From Rubellimicrobium roseum (GTDB lineage Bacteria; Pseudomonadota; Alphaproteobacteria; Rhodobacterales; Rhodobacteraceae), in contig NZ_VDFV01000001.1 in NCBI RefSeq assembly GCF_006152145.1, forward strand, positions 372,001 through 436,000: 64,000 nucleotides of DNA. The letters are read 5' to 3'. Both the position numbers and the translations under genes were made by a program. Shown here in pieces: positions 53,437-62,087 of this stretch. Every line of letters begins with the position of its first letter. The stretch's first letter is position 1. The notes under the pieces were generated by a model. The model saw nothing but the letters and a program-made list of their open reading frames with translations, had not been told where the DNA came from and did no database searches.

Positions 53437-54527
53437 GATGCTCCGCCGCCCTGCGATCCATAAAGGTTCTTGTCGTGCTTTTCCACGATGGCTTGGAAGC
53501 GGCGCATGAACCGCTCGTCTGCCCGCGCCTTGGCCTCCATCACCTCGCGCGAGAAGATCATCTGACCCTCGTGCGCTTCCAGCATGTCGGCCATGCGGGC
53601 GTTGGTGGCCGCGCCGATGCCGGCCATGGCCGTCTGCGCCTCCTGGTCGGTCTTGACACCGATTTCGTTGATGCGGTGCGCCACGTCCTGCTGCTGCGCG
53701 GTCTTGAGCGACTTCGACAACGCATCATAGAGCACCACCCGCTGCCGGGTGTCCGTCCGCAGCTTGTTGATGAGCACCATCTGCGTCGCCGCCTGGTTCT
53801 GGAGCGAGTCCATCCAGGTCTTGCCCGACTCGATGTAGCGCTCCAGCGTCTGCGACAGCGCGAGTTTCACCTGCTCCTGCCGCACCAGCTCGTTGTGGCG
53901 CGCGTTCATCTGGGCGAGATCGGTCTCGAGCCGGGTGCGCGCCGCAGGGTCCGTCTCGGCACCGATCCGGTTCTCGAGATCGATGATCTTCGGGTCCATG
54001 TCCGCGATCTGGCGGCGCACGTCCTCCAGCTCGGCCACGACCTGCTCGCGTTCGGTCAGGGTGGAGGCGAGATTGCCCCCGACGCGGGTCTTCTGTTCTT
54101 CCAGAAGCGCGAGTTGGCCTTCCAGCAGCTTCACGATCGTGTCGGATTTGGCGATCAGGTCCTGCAGCTTGTCGTCCACGGTGGCGAGCCGCATCCGCTC
54201 CTGCCGCATGGCCTCCGAGCGCGCGGGAGCGAACCAGCCCACGAGCGTTTCCCAGCCAGTCTTGTTCCGCATCCCGGCGAAGTCGCGCGAGAAGGCCGCC
54301 GTCACGTCGTCGAGGCCCATGATGAGCTCGGCGATGTTGGCGTTCATGGCCTCGGTGTGCTTGTGCACGTCCTGCAGCGTGGCGTTCTCGATATCGAGCC
54401 GGACCTCGGTGCCTTGGGCCATCGTGTGGCGTGCCCCCTCGATCCGTGCGGTCAATTCGGAGATCCGGGCCTGCGCCTCGCGCACTTGGGCCTGGCTTTC
54501 GCGGATCTGAGTCTCGAAGTCGGCCAT
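53433..54527 (-). CDS. Coiled-coil protein, first gene of the AAA+ operon
   Basis: 364 residues, MADFETQIRESQAQVREAQA, AGGAGA 8 bp upstream. Nearly all heptad-like helix, no membrane segment: coiled coils about 1-60, 130-220 (VDDKLQDLIAKSDTIVKLLE; EQVVAELEDVRRQIADMDPK) and 225-350, with a short break near 100-120 (GWETLVGWFAPARS). Overall layout recalls TelA/KlaA toxic-anion-resistance proteins, but I cannot show homology by eye. Divergent from a cupin gene over 98 bp, which holds the operon's promoter. Confidence 0.75.
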   Translation of the reverse strand: MADFETQIRESQAQVREAQARISELTARIEGARHTMAQGTEVRLDIENATLQDVHKHTEAMNANIAELIMGLDDVTAAFSRDFAGMRNKTGWETLVGWFAPARSEAMRQERMRLATVDDKLQDLIAKSDTIVKLLEGQLALLEEQKTRVGGNLASTLTEREQVVAELEDVRRQIADMDPKIIDLENRIGAETDPAARTRLETDLAQMNARHNELVRQEQVKLALSQTLERYIESGKTWMDSLQNQAATQMVLINKLRTDTRQRVVLYDALSKSLKTAQQQDVAHRINEIGVKTDQEAQTAMAGIGAATNARMADMLEAHEGQMIFSREVMEAKARADERFMRRFQAIVEKHDKNLYGSQGGGAS

Positions 54528-54625
54528 GCGTCTTCTCCTGCACTCGCGTTTCCGTGTTATCTGGGTAGGAGAACGCCGGTTGGAAAGGTGCGAGGGCACC
54601 GAATCGTCCGGCCTCGGAGGGGTTC

Positions 54626-54973
54626 ATGAACGACGAGACGTTCCGCTTCCTATCGCGCAACGCCACGGCGCCGGTGGTGTCACGCCCGCCGGCCGACCGC
54701 GTCGTCGCGGGCGATCCGGTCTTCACCACATGGAACGCCGAGGAGCGCGGCAGCCTATACTGCGGCATCTGGCAGAGCACGCCCGGCAAGTGGCGCATCC
54801 ACTACGACGAGTGGGAGTACTGCCGCATCCTCGAAGGGCTGTCGGTCATCACGGAGGATGGGGGCGCCGCCCGGATCGTGCGCGCGGGCGACAGCTTCGT
54901 CATTCGCCCCGGCTTCCGCGGCACCTGGGAGGTGCTGGAGACGACCCTCAAGGATTACGTCGTCTCTTTCTGA
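54626..54973 (+). CDS. Cupin-domain protein
   Basis: 115 residues, MNDETFRFLSRNATAPVVSR, with GGAGG upstream. Cupin_3/EutQ-like pattern: WQSTPGKWRIHYDEWEYCRI (metal-site region), LSVITEDGGAARIV and AGDSFVIRPGFRGTWEVL. Proteins of this type bind small sugars or organic acids; the role is unknown. Divergent from the AAA+ operon and convergent with the L,D-transpeptidase gene (stops 4 bp apart). Confidence 0.85.
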   Translation: MNDETFRFLSRNATAPVVSRPPADRVVAGDPVFTTWNAEERGSLYCGIWQSTPGKWRIHYDEWEYCRILEGLSVITEDGGAARIVRAGDSFVIRPGFRGTWEVLETTLKDYVVSF

Positions 54974-54977
54974 ACCC

Positions 54978-55979
54978 TCAGATGGGCGAGGGAGCGAACC
55001 CGGCGCCCACCATCTCGACCCCGCCCTGGGGCGCCAGGATCTCGGCGTCCGACAGGATCGGCGTGACCGCACCAATCGCCGGGACCGAAGCGGGCGCGAC
55101 CCCGGTGACGAAGCCATCCTCGCCGTAGATGTCGGTGGCGTCAGGGATGTAGGACACTCCCGATTGTGCCTCCGGGCTGCCGTAATAGGCCTCGGGAACC
55201 ATGGCCTGCGGAACCGGAGGGCGCTGGCCCTCGCCGGTGTAGAAGGGCGGAAGCTGGACGCCGCGCTCGACCATGAGCGGACCTTCGATGCGCAGCGAGT
55301 CCTCGCGGGACCGGATCACCACGCGCGTTCCTTCGGGCACGCGCTCGAACAGGTCGACGGCATCGTGGTTAAAGAGACGGATGCAGCCCGCGCTGCCCGA
55401 GTTCCCGATCGAGCTCAGGTCGTTGGTGCCATGGATCCGATAGTAGGAGTCCGCGCCGCCCCGGTAGAGATAGAGCGCCCGGGCGCCGAGGGGGCTTTCC
55501 GGGCCACCGGGGACGCCTTCCCTGTAGGGGCCGTAGATCTCGGGCTCGCGGCGGAGCATGTTGGCGGTGGGAGTCCAGCCCGGCCATTCGGCCTTGCGAC
55601 GGATGGTGAAGGAGCCGCCGATGCCCCGCCCCTCGCGCCCTACGGCGATGGGATAGCGGATCGCGGTGCCTCCGGGCTCGACCCAGTAAAGAAACTTGGC
55701 GTAGGGATCGACCTCGATGGTGCCGGGTTCGGCGTCGCCCCGGTAGACCACGGTGGCCCGGCGGTTCACACCCTCCAGGTAGCCCGGCGGCACGGCGGGG
55801 AGGACGTAATCGCCATCCTCGATCCGCCCATAGCCCGGAACGATCTGCGATGCGCGGACGCCGTCGATGACCGGCTCCGGCGGAGGTGGCGGAGCCGAGG
55901 CACAGGCGGCGAGCGCCAAGGATGCGCCAAGTCCGAAGGCGCGCATGGCGAGCCGGGTGCCGTAAAGGAAACGGGACAT
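54978..55979 (-). CDS. L,D-transpeptidase (YkuD) lipoprotein
   Basis: 333 residues from MSRFLYGTRLAMRAFGLGAS. A lipoprotein signal with lipobox LAAC, then a Pro-rich linker, then the YkuD catalytic domain about 100-250: HGTND and SGSAGCIRL carry the catalytic His and Cys. A C-terminal extension of about 70 residues is Pro/Ala-rich. It would form 3-3 crosslinks in peptidoglycan or attach proteins to it. An upstream in-frame start at 56162 lacks a signal and is rejected. Confidence 0.9.
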   Translation of the reverse strand: MSRFLYGTRLAMRAFGLGASLALAACASAPPPPPEPVIDGVRASQIVPGYGRIEDGDYVLPAVPPGYLEGVNRRATVVYRGDAEPGTIEVDPYAKFLYWVEPGGTAIRYPIAVGREGRGIGGSFTIRRKAEWPGWTPTANMLRREPEIYGPYREGVPGGPESPLGARALYLYRGGADSYYRIHGTNDLSSIGNSGSAGCIRLFNHDAVDLFERVPEGTRVVIRSREDSLRIEGPLMVERGVQLPPFYTGEGQRPPVPQAMVPEAYYGSPEAQSGVSYIPDATDIYGEDGFVTGVAPASVPAIGAVTPILSDAEILAPQGGVEMVGAGFAPSPI

Positions 55980-56485
55980 GCGAAGGATCACCTCTGGCAG
56001 ACGCGCCCGGGCGGCAGCGTAACATGTCGAAAAGATGCCGCAATCCATGAACGACCATTCCCTGTGGACAAGTGCGCCGTTTCCGGCGCTGAGATCATCG
56101 TGGCGCAAGGTAGGGGAAACCTGACTGTCGCTCAGGATCGACGGACGGTAATCAGCGGGCATCGTTTTCGCACCGAACTTTTACGAACGTTCGTTTTCAC
56201 CGACGACTATAGACCGAGTCATTACTGCCTTCGTGGCCATCCCGCCCCCTGCCCAGGCTTCAGGCCCGGGCCGGGGGCGCGGCGTTCCGGAACCCTGCAA
56301 GTCGACATACGGGGTCCCAAGGGGAAGCCGCTCCAAGTCCTGGAGCCGCGAACGAGGCCGGCCGCCATTCACCGAAGGCTGGCATGGGAACCACAACCGC
56401 AAGGTGCACCGGAAGACCCGAGTGGCCGGCCGGCTTGCCGTTGTTCAACGCGCGCGGCAAGAGGCCCGGCGCCAGAAGGGGACCC
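55980..56485. other. Intergenic region between the transpeptidase and SDR genes
   Basis: About 505 bp between divergent genes. Contains a perfect 12-bp palindrome ACGAACGTTCGT at 56184-56195 with TATAGA 13 bp beyond (56209-56214), a likely promoter-operator. The stretch 56230-56480 is GC-rich and has no recognisable gene; the open frames there are Arg/Gly/Pro-rich. Confidence 0.45.
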
Positions 56486-57139
56486 ATGATGCGACTAGCA
56501 GGCAGGACGGCCATCGTGATGGGGGTCGAAAGCCCTGCGGGAACGGCGATCGCGCGGGCCCTGGCGAAGGCGGGAGCCACGCTCCACCTCGTCTCGGCGG
56601 ACCGGCCCCGGGTGGAAGCCCTGGCGGCCGGGCTCGACGCCAGCCTTCTGGCGACGGATGACGAGGGGCCCGCCGCGCCTGACCTCGTGGTGGACGCCAG
56701 CGCCCTGCCGGCCATGCCCGACCGCATGACCTCCGAGGAGGACTGGGAGGAGACCTTCATCCGGGCGAACCGTCCGGTGGCACGGCTCGCGGCGCGGGCG
56801 GATCGGATGCCGGACAAGGGCGCGATCCTTCTTGTCACGGCGGTTCCGGCCGCGGTCGAGACCGGAGGCTGGCTCATGCCGATGCTCGCCTGGCGGGAGG
56901 CGGCGGTCGCGGCCCTCGCGCGCGAGACGGCGGCGCGCGGACTGCGGGTGAACGGGCTCGCGCCCGTCATGGATGCTGGGGGTGGGCTGCCGGGCTTTCT
57001 CCAGCCCGCGGCCGCGCGGCCGCGGGCGGGAACGGCCGCGCCCGTCGAGGTAGCCGAGGCGGCGCTCTGGCTCTTGGGCGCCGGGATGGCCACGGGCCTG
57101 ACGCTGGCGCTCGATGGCGGGCGGCGGCTGCAGGCATAG
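56486..57139 (+). CDS. Degenerate short-chain dehydrogenase-like protein
   Basis: 217 residues from MMRLAGRTAIVMGVESPAGT. SDR shape (Rossmann start, VDASALPAMPD, ILLVTAVPAAV, LRVNGLAPVMDAGG, C-terminal ATGLTLALDGGRRLQA). The nucleotide loop GVESPAGTA lacks the GxxxGxG glycines in part, and the catalytic YxxxK is replaced in MLAWREAAVAALARETA. It may have lost oxidoreductase activity. Overlaps nothing; ends 2 bp before the convergent hydrolase gene. Confidence 0.75.
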   Translation: MMRLAGRTAIVMGVESPAGTAIARALAKAGATLHLVSADRPRVEALAAGLDASLLATDDEGPAAPDLVVDASALPAMPDRMTSEEDWEETFIRANRPVARLAARADRMPDKGAILLVTAVPAAVETGGWLMPMLAWREAAVAALARETAARGLRVNGLAPVMDAGGGLPGFLQPAAARPRAGTAAPVEVAEAALWLLGAGMATGLTLALDGGRRLQA

Positions 57140-57140
57140 C

Positions 57141-57914
57141 TCATGACCCGACCACCGCTTGCGTGAGCGGATGGGCCGGGTCCTCGAAGCCGGCGATCAC
57201 GTCGAAGTGGCGGCGGCCGGGCTCGACGACGAGAGGGACGTCCCAGGCGCGGGACAGCCAGAGCGCCTGGTCGCGGAAGGCGGGGCGCTCGCTTTCGCCG
57301 ACCCAGACGGTCACCGGGATGGCAGGCCGGGGGCGCAGGAGAGGACTTTCGGCAACCGCTTCGTGGAGGTCGAGGCCCAGCGTCGCGTTCATCCCGGTCC
57401 GCAGGAGCGGGACGAGGTCGGAGAGCGGCGAGACCGGGACGACGCGGGCGAGGCGGTCGCGCGGGGCCAGCGCCACGTCCGCCCCGGCCAGCCGGGCCAC
57501 GACCTGTGCCCCGGCGGAGTGGCCGGCGAGGGCGATGGGACCGGGCACCTCGGCGGCGGCCTGCTCGACGGCGCGGGCGACGGACCGGACGATGCCGCCG
57601 ACGGTCGCCTCGGGGCAGAGCGGGTAGCAGGGCATCGCCACCGCCCAGCCCCGCGCCAGCGCGCCCGCCGCGAGGTGCGAGAAGTCCGTGGGCGAAAAGG
57701 CCATCCAGTAGCCGCCATGCACGATCACGGCGAGGCCGCGCGGCTCCCCCTCGGGGTGGAAGAGGTGGAGCCAGTCGCGCGCACCCTCTCCGGTGCGGAT
57801 CTCCTGAGGCGGGTGGGCGGCGCGGAAGGCGGCGGCAGCCTCGGCCCAGCGGGCGGGGAAGCCGGGGCCGCCGGGGATGTGGGCGGCGTTGGCATAGGCG
57901 TCCGAGAGGTCCAT
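57141..57914 (-). CDS. Alpha/beta hydrolase, kynurenine-formamidase-like
   Basis: 257 residues, MDLSDAYANAAHIPGGPGFP. The oxyanion motif HGGYWMAFSP, nucleophile elbow GHSAGAQ, an acid in VWVGESERPAF and histidine in RRHFDVIAGF make a complete triad. The HGGYW form is typical of arylformamidases that convert N-formylkynurenine to kynurenine, but no other tryptophan-catabolism gene is adjacent. Divergent from the SSADH gene (81 bp). Confidence 0.82.
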   Translation of the reverse strand: MDLSDAYANAAHIPGGPGFPARWAEAAAAFRAAHPPQEIRTGEGARDWLHLFHPEGEPRGLAVIVHGGYWMAFSPTDFSHLAAGALARGWAVAMPCYPLCPEATVGGIVRSVARAVEQAAAEVPGPIALAGHSAGAQVVARLAGADVALAPRDRLARVVPVSPLSDLVPLLRTGMNATLGLDLHEAVAESPLLRPRPAIPVTVWVGESERPAFRDQALWLSRAWDVPLVVEPGRRHFDVIAGFEDPAHPLTQAVVGS

Positions 57915-57995
57915 TCGCGCTCCCCTTGCGTCGCTTGGAGGCTGGACGTCCCGCGCCCGCCGTGATGTGTCAGGGCGACCGTAACGGAGGCCATC

Positions 57996-59474
57996 ATGCT
58001 CGACCACACCACGGACCTCACCTCGATGCTCAGCCGCCCGGACCTGCTGTGCCAGCGGGCCTTCGTGGGCGGGCAATGGGTCGAGGCGGGGGATGGCAAG
58101 ACCTTCGAGGTCAGGAACCCGGCCCGCGGCGACGTGATCGCCCGCATCCCCGACCTGTCGCGGGCCGAGATCGCGGCGGCCATCGACGCGGCCCATGACA
58201 GCCAGAAGGCCTGGGCGGCCCGGACCGGCAAGGAGCGGGCGAAGATCCTGCACCGCTGGTACGAGCTGATGATGGAGCACCAGGAGGACCTCGCCGTCCT
58301 TATGACCGCCGAGCAGGGCAAGCCGCTGAGCGAGAGCCGGGGCGAGGTCGCCTACGGCGCCGCCTATGTCGAGTGGTTCGCGGAGGAGGCCAAGCGCGTC
58401 TATGGCGAGACCATTCCGGGCCACATGCCCGACAAGCGCATCACCGTCATCAAGCAGCCCATCGGGGTCGCGGCGGGGATCACGCCTTGGAACTTTCCCA
58501 ATGCCATGATCGCGCGGAAGGTGGCGCCCGCGCTCGCCGCCGGGTGCAGCTTCGTCTCGCGCCCCGCGACGCTCACGCCGCTGTCCGCCCTTGCCATGGC
58601 GAAGCTGGCCGAGGAGGCGGGGGTGCCGGCGGGCGTGTTCAGCGTCGTCACCACCACGTCCTCCAGCGAGGCGGGGAAGGAGTTCTGCGAGAACCCCAAG
58701 GTCCGCAAGCTCACCTTCACCGGCAGCACCGAGGTCGGGCGCATCCTCCTGAAGCAGGCTGCCGACCAGGTGATGAAATGCTCGATGGAGCTGGGGGGCA
58801 ACGCGCCCTTCATCGTCTTCGACGACGCCGACCTTGACGCCGCGGTGCAGGGCGCCATCGTATCCAAGTTCCGCAACAACGGGCAGACCTGCGTCTGCGC
58901 CAACCGCATCTACGTGCAGGCCGGGGTCTATGACGCCTTTGCTGGCAAGCTGGCCGCCGCCGTGGGGCGGATGAAGGTGGGCGACGGGCTGGAGGACGGG
59001 ACCGACCTCGGGCCGCTGATCGAGCCCAAGGCCGCCGACAAGGTCAGGGAGCACATCGAGGACGCCGTCGCCAAGGGGGCGAAGGTCCTGACCGGAGGCC
59101 ACGGGCACCCCTTGGGCGGGCAGTTCTTCGAGCCCACCATCGTCACGGGGGCCACGCCCGAGATGCTGGTCGCCAAGGAGGAGACCTTCGGGCCCTTCGC
59201 GCCGCTGTTCCGCTTCGAGGACGAGGCCGATGTGATCGCGCAGGCCAACGACACGATCTTCGGGCTCGCCTGCTACTTCTACGCCCGCGACCTGAGCCGG
59301 GTGATCCGGGTGCAGGAGGCGCTGGAATACGGGATGGTCGGCGTGAACACCGGGATCATCAGCACGGAGGTCGCGCCCTTCGGCGGGGTCAAGCAGTCGG
59401 GCCTGGGGCGCGAGGGATCGCGCCACGGGATCGAGGACTACCTGGAGATGAAGTACATCTGCACCCAGGTCTGA
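57996..59474 (+). CDS. gabD: Succinate-semialdehyde dehydrogenase
   Basis: 492 residues, MLDHTTDLTSMLSRPDLLCQ. Full ALDH: oxyanion ITPWNFPNAM, FTGSTEVG, catalytic Glu in MELGGNAPF, catalytic C299 in NNGQTCVCANR, and C-terminal VAPFGGVKQSGLGREG. Overall sequence follows NAD(P)+-dependent GabD, which oxidises succinate semialdehyde to succinate. The usual KPA cofactor lysine is SRPA here, a change I recall in other alphaproteobacterial members. No GABA transaminase nearby. Confidence 0.9.
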   Translation: MLDHTTDLTSMLSRPDLLCQRAFVGGQWVEAGDGKTFEVRNPARGDVIARIPDLSRAEIAAAIDAAHDSQKAWAARTGKERAKILHRWYELMMEHQEDLAVLMTAEQGKPLSESRGEVAYGAAYVEWFAEEAKRVYGETIPGHMPDKRITVIKQPIGVAAGITPWNFPNAMIARKVAPALAAGCSFVSRPATLTPLSALAMAKLAEEAGVPAGVFSVVTTTSSSEAGKEFCENPKVRKLTFTGSTEVGRILLKQAADQVMKCSMELGGNAPFIVFDDADLDAAVQGAIVSKFRNNGQTCVCANRIYVQAGVYDAFAGKLAAAVGRMKVGDGLEDGTDLGPLIEPKAADKVREHIEDAVAKGAKVLTGGHGHPLGGQFFEPTIVTGATPEMLVAKEETFGPFAPLFRFEDEADVIAQANDTIFGLACYFYARDLSRVIRVQEALEYGMVGVNTGIISTEVAPFGGVKQSGLGREGSRHGIEDYLEMKYICTQV

Positions 59475-59876
59475 CGGGCAACGGGGGCCCTGCCCCTGCG
59501 CCGGCTGGTCCGCCCTTGGCCGGGGCAGCGGGCGGTCGCGGCGGTGCTCGGGCGGGAGGGCGGCGTCGAGCGCGGCGCGGCGGGCCCAGCCGGGCAGGAA
59601 CGGGGCCTCGGGCTCCATGCGGTAGCTGTTCCAGTCGAGCGACAGCAGGTCGTGCGTGAAGCGCGACAGCTCGTGGCGGGCCCCGTTCGCGAGCGCCTCG
59701 TCGGTGGCGGGCGAGGCGGCGAGCGCCAGCGCGGCGAGGAAGGCGCGGGCCGCGAGCGCGCGCGCCTCGGGGCGGCCCTGGGCCAGGAGGGCGAGGCGCG
59801 CGTGCAGCGCCAGGAGCGGCTGGCGGCGGGCAAAGGACAGGCGCGAGGGGTCGCGCAGGAGGGCGTCGGGGTCCAT
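59475..59876 (-). CDS. Hypothetical protein with no clear stop (possible frameshift)
   Basis: Starts ATG at 59876: MDPDALLRDPSRLSFARRQP. About 120 residues of protein-like helix (LLALHARLALLAQ; FTHDLLSLDWNSYRMEPEA). The frame then runs on without a stop, antisense through the whole of gabD. Coding character is lost near 59520, so a frameshift or gene truncation is likely; the end given is nominal. Unknown family. Confidence 0.4.
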
Positions 59877-60194
59877 GGGGGCATCCGGGCAGCGGTGACT
59901 TGCCCCCAGGATGCGCGCCAGAGGTTAACGAGGTCTGACAGCACCGAACGGTCCTCCCCCGCTTCGCGCAACACCCCCCGCACCGGGAATCGAGGCCCCG
60001 GGGCCACAGTCGCGCCGGGTCGACGTGGCGCCGGGAACCGGCTCGCTTCGCAGGGGGTTGGCCCAGGGAGTAGACCTGTCGAGACAGGAGCGCGGACGGA
60101 GGCCGAGCCCGTCCCGGGTCGGCGGCATCGCGCCGCAGGGATAACGTTTGGCCTCGAAATAGCCACACTTTCGCCATAGAGGGCGGCGGGCGAC
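59877..60194. other. Intergenic region upstream of the GAF gene
   Basis: 318 bp between divergent starts. Slightly AT-richer near 60135-60180 (GGATAACGTTTGG, GAAATAGCC), the probable promoter area of the GAF gene. No repeat or RNA seen. Confidence 0.4.
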
Positions 60195-60737
60195 ATGGTG
60201 CTGTCGACGAGGGAGCGGGTGGTGCTGGACGTGACGGATCAAGGCGAAGCGCACAGGCTTCATATCCTTCGGGAGTCGGGCCTTCTGGATGACGGCCCCC
60301 TGCCCGAGCTTGACGAGCTGTGCGAGCGGGCGCGGAGCTACTTCGACGTGGAGGTCGCGCTGGTGACGCTGGTCGACGCCGACCGGCAGGTCTTCAAGGC
60401 CGCCGCCGGGACCGACCTGCGCGAGACGTCCCGCACGGTGGCCTTCTGCGACCACACGATCCGGGGCGACGCGGTGCTCGTGGTGCCCGACGCGACGCGG
60501 GACCCCCGCTTCGCGGCCAATCCGCTGGTGGCGGGCGCGCCCTACATCCGCTTCTATGCGGGGGCGCCGCTCATCTATCTGGACGGCGTGCGGCTGGGCT
60601 CGTTCTGCCTGATCGATTCCCGGCCGCGGCAGCTGTCCTCGGTCGAGGAGGCGGACATGGCGCTGACCGCCGAGCGCGTGGTGGGGGCGATCCTGGAGCA
60701 GCAGTACGAGCGGCGCTTCGGGGCCACGACCGTCTGA
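60195..60737 (+). CDS. GAF-domain protein
   Basis: 180 residues, MVLSTRERVVLDVTDQGEAH. A single GAF domain fills about residues 25-170: FDVEVALVTLVDADRQVFKA, SRTVAFCDHTIRGDAVLVV, DATRDPRFAANPLVAGAPYI, FYAGAPLIYLDGVRLGSFCL. No output domain, so it is a stand-alone sensor or an fRMsr-like methionine-(R)-sulfoxide reductase relative. The catalytic CxxC pattern of fRMsr is not evident. Weak ribosome site GGGCGG. Confidence 0.82.
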   Translation: MVLSTRERVVLDVTDQGEAHRLHILRESGLLDDGPLPELDELCERARSYFDVEVALVTLVDADRQVFKAAAGTDLRETSRTVAFCDHTIRGDAVLVVPDATRDPRFAANPLVAGAPYIRFYAGAPLIYLDGVRLGSFCLIDSRPRQLSSVEEADMALTAERVVGAILEQQYERRFGATTV

Positions 60738-60808
60738 GGCGATCCCCCGTGGAGTCCGGGCCCGCGCCCCTGTAGGTCTGGGGTCGCGAGCCGAATCGGA
60801 CGATTCCC

Positions 60809-61972
60809 ATGACCGCGATCTCCCGGCCCCGCGACCTCTCGCCCGAGGCGCGGACGGCGTTCTATTACTCGACCCTGTTCATGGGCGGCGCGCTGAGCGC
60901 CGTCTATTCCGGCGTCTGGATGGCCCGGCAGGGCCTGAGCCCGGACGAGATCGGCGCGGTCAACGCCGTGCCGCTGGGGTTCATGCTGCTGCTCAACTGG
61001 CTGGTGGGGCGGCTGGCGGACCGGGCGGCGGACTGGCGGGGCGTGATCGTGGCGGCGTCCTGGCTGGCGGCGCTGGCGCCGCTGGGCTTCTTCGCCGCCG
61101 AGGGCTTCTGGGGCATCCTGCTGGTCTGGACGCTGGCGGGGCTGCCGCACATGGCCACCATCCCCGTGCTGGACGCGGCGACGATGCGGCTGACGGCGCG
61201 GCGCGGGACGGCCTTCGGGCCCCTGCGCGCCTGGGGCACCATCGGCTACCTCGTGGTGCTGATGGGGGCGGGCTGGGTGATGGAAGCGCTGGGCCAGGGA
61301 GCCTACGTGCCGCTGCTGGTGGGGCTCGCGGGGCTGAAGGCGCTGGCCGCACTGGGGCTGCCGCGCTTTCGCGCCCCCGAGGGGACGCCGCCCGCGCCGG
61401 GCGCGCGGCGGATGCGCGAGGTGATGAAGCCCTGGTTCCTGCTGCCGCTGGTGGGCTGGGCGGCGGTCTATGCGACGCACCTGCTCATCAACACCTTCCA
61501 GGGGCTCTTGTGGCAGGCGCAGGGGATCGGCCTGGGGACCGTGGGCCTGCTGATCGCGCTGGGGGCGGCATCGGAGACGCTGGTCTTCTTCCTCTACGGG
61601 CGGCTGTTCCGGGGGTGGCGGGCGCGCGACCTGATGCTGGCCTCGGCGGTGCTGAGCGTGCTGCGCTGGGTCGCGATGGCGCAGGCGCCGGGGCTGCCCT
61701 GGCTGTGGCTGCTGCAGGCGACCCACGGGCTGACCTATGCGATGGGGTTCCTGGCCTGCGTGCAGTTCATCGCCAACTGGACGCACGAGGACATCGCCGC
61801 CGAGGCGCAGGGGCTGTTCGTCGTGCTCCAGCAGGGGATGTCGGTGGCGGCCATGGCGGGATTCGGCTGGCTGATGGCGGGCTGGGGGGCGGGGGCGCAC
61901 TGGGGCTCGGCCGCCTTCGCCGCGGCGGGGGCGCTGGGCATCTGGGCGTCCTGGCGCCTGCAGGAGCCGTGA
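60809..61972 (+). CDS. MFS transporter (MFS_1-like/HcaT-like)
   Basis: 387 residues with 11-12 membrane helices. Starts MTAISRPRDLSPEARTAFYY; FYYSTLFMGGALSAVYSGVW, LNWLVGRLADRAADWRGVIV and FGPLRAWGTIGYLVVLMGAG match the 3-phenylpropionate/nucleoside-like MFS_1 subgroup. The substrate is unknown. It follows the GAF gene by 71 bp. Confidence 0.85.
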   Translation: MTAISRPRDLSPEARTAFYYSTLFMGGALSAVYSGVWMARQGLSPDEIGAVNAVPLGFMLLLNWLVGRLADRAADWRGVIVAASWLAALAPLGFFAAEGFWGILLVWTLAGLPHMATIPVLDAATMRLTARRGTAFGPLRAWGTIGYLVVLMGAGWVMEALGQGAYVPLLVGLAGLKALAALGLPRFRAPEGTPPAPGARRMREVMKPWFLLPLVGWAAVYATHLLINTFQGLLWQAQGIGLGTVGLLIALGAASETLVFFLYGRLFRGWRARDLMLASAVLSVLRWVAMAQAPGLPWLWLLQATHGLTYAMGFLACVQFIANWTHEDIAAEAQGLFVVLQQGMSVAAMAGFGWLMAGWGAGAHWGSAAFAAAGALGIWASWRLQEP

Positions 61973-62087
61973 CGCTTGCCCCCCGGGCGGGAGGGCCATA
62001 ATTGTCGGGTGGCCCGGCATCGCTGGCCGGGCGCCACCATCCGAGGCCCAAGCTGCCACGCCCCCCCTGCCCGCCGGACACCGCGCC

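Noticed and set aside
56176-56200. LexA (SOS) box
   Set aside because: Two GAAC elements are separated by 6 bp, not the 7 expected for the alphaproteobacterial GAAC-N7-GAAC box.
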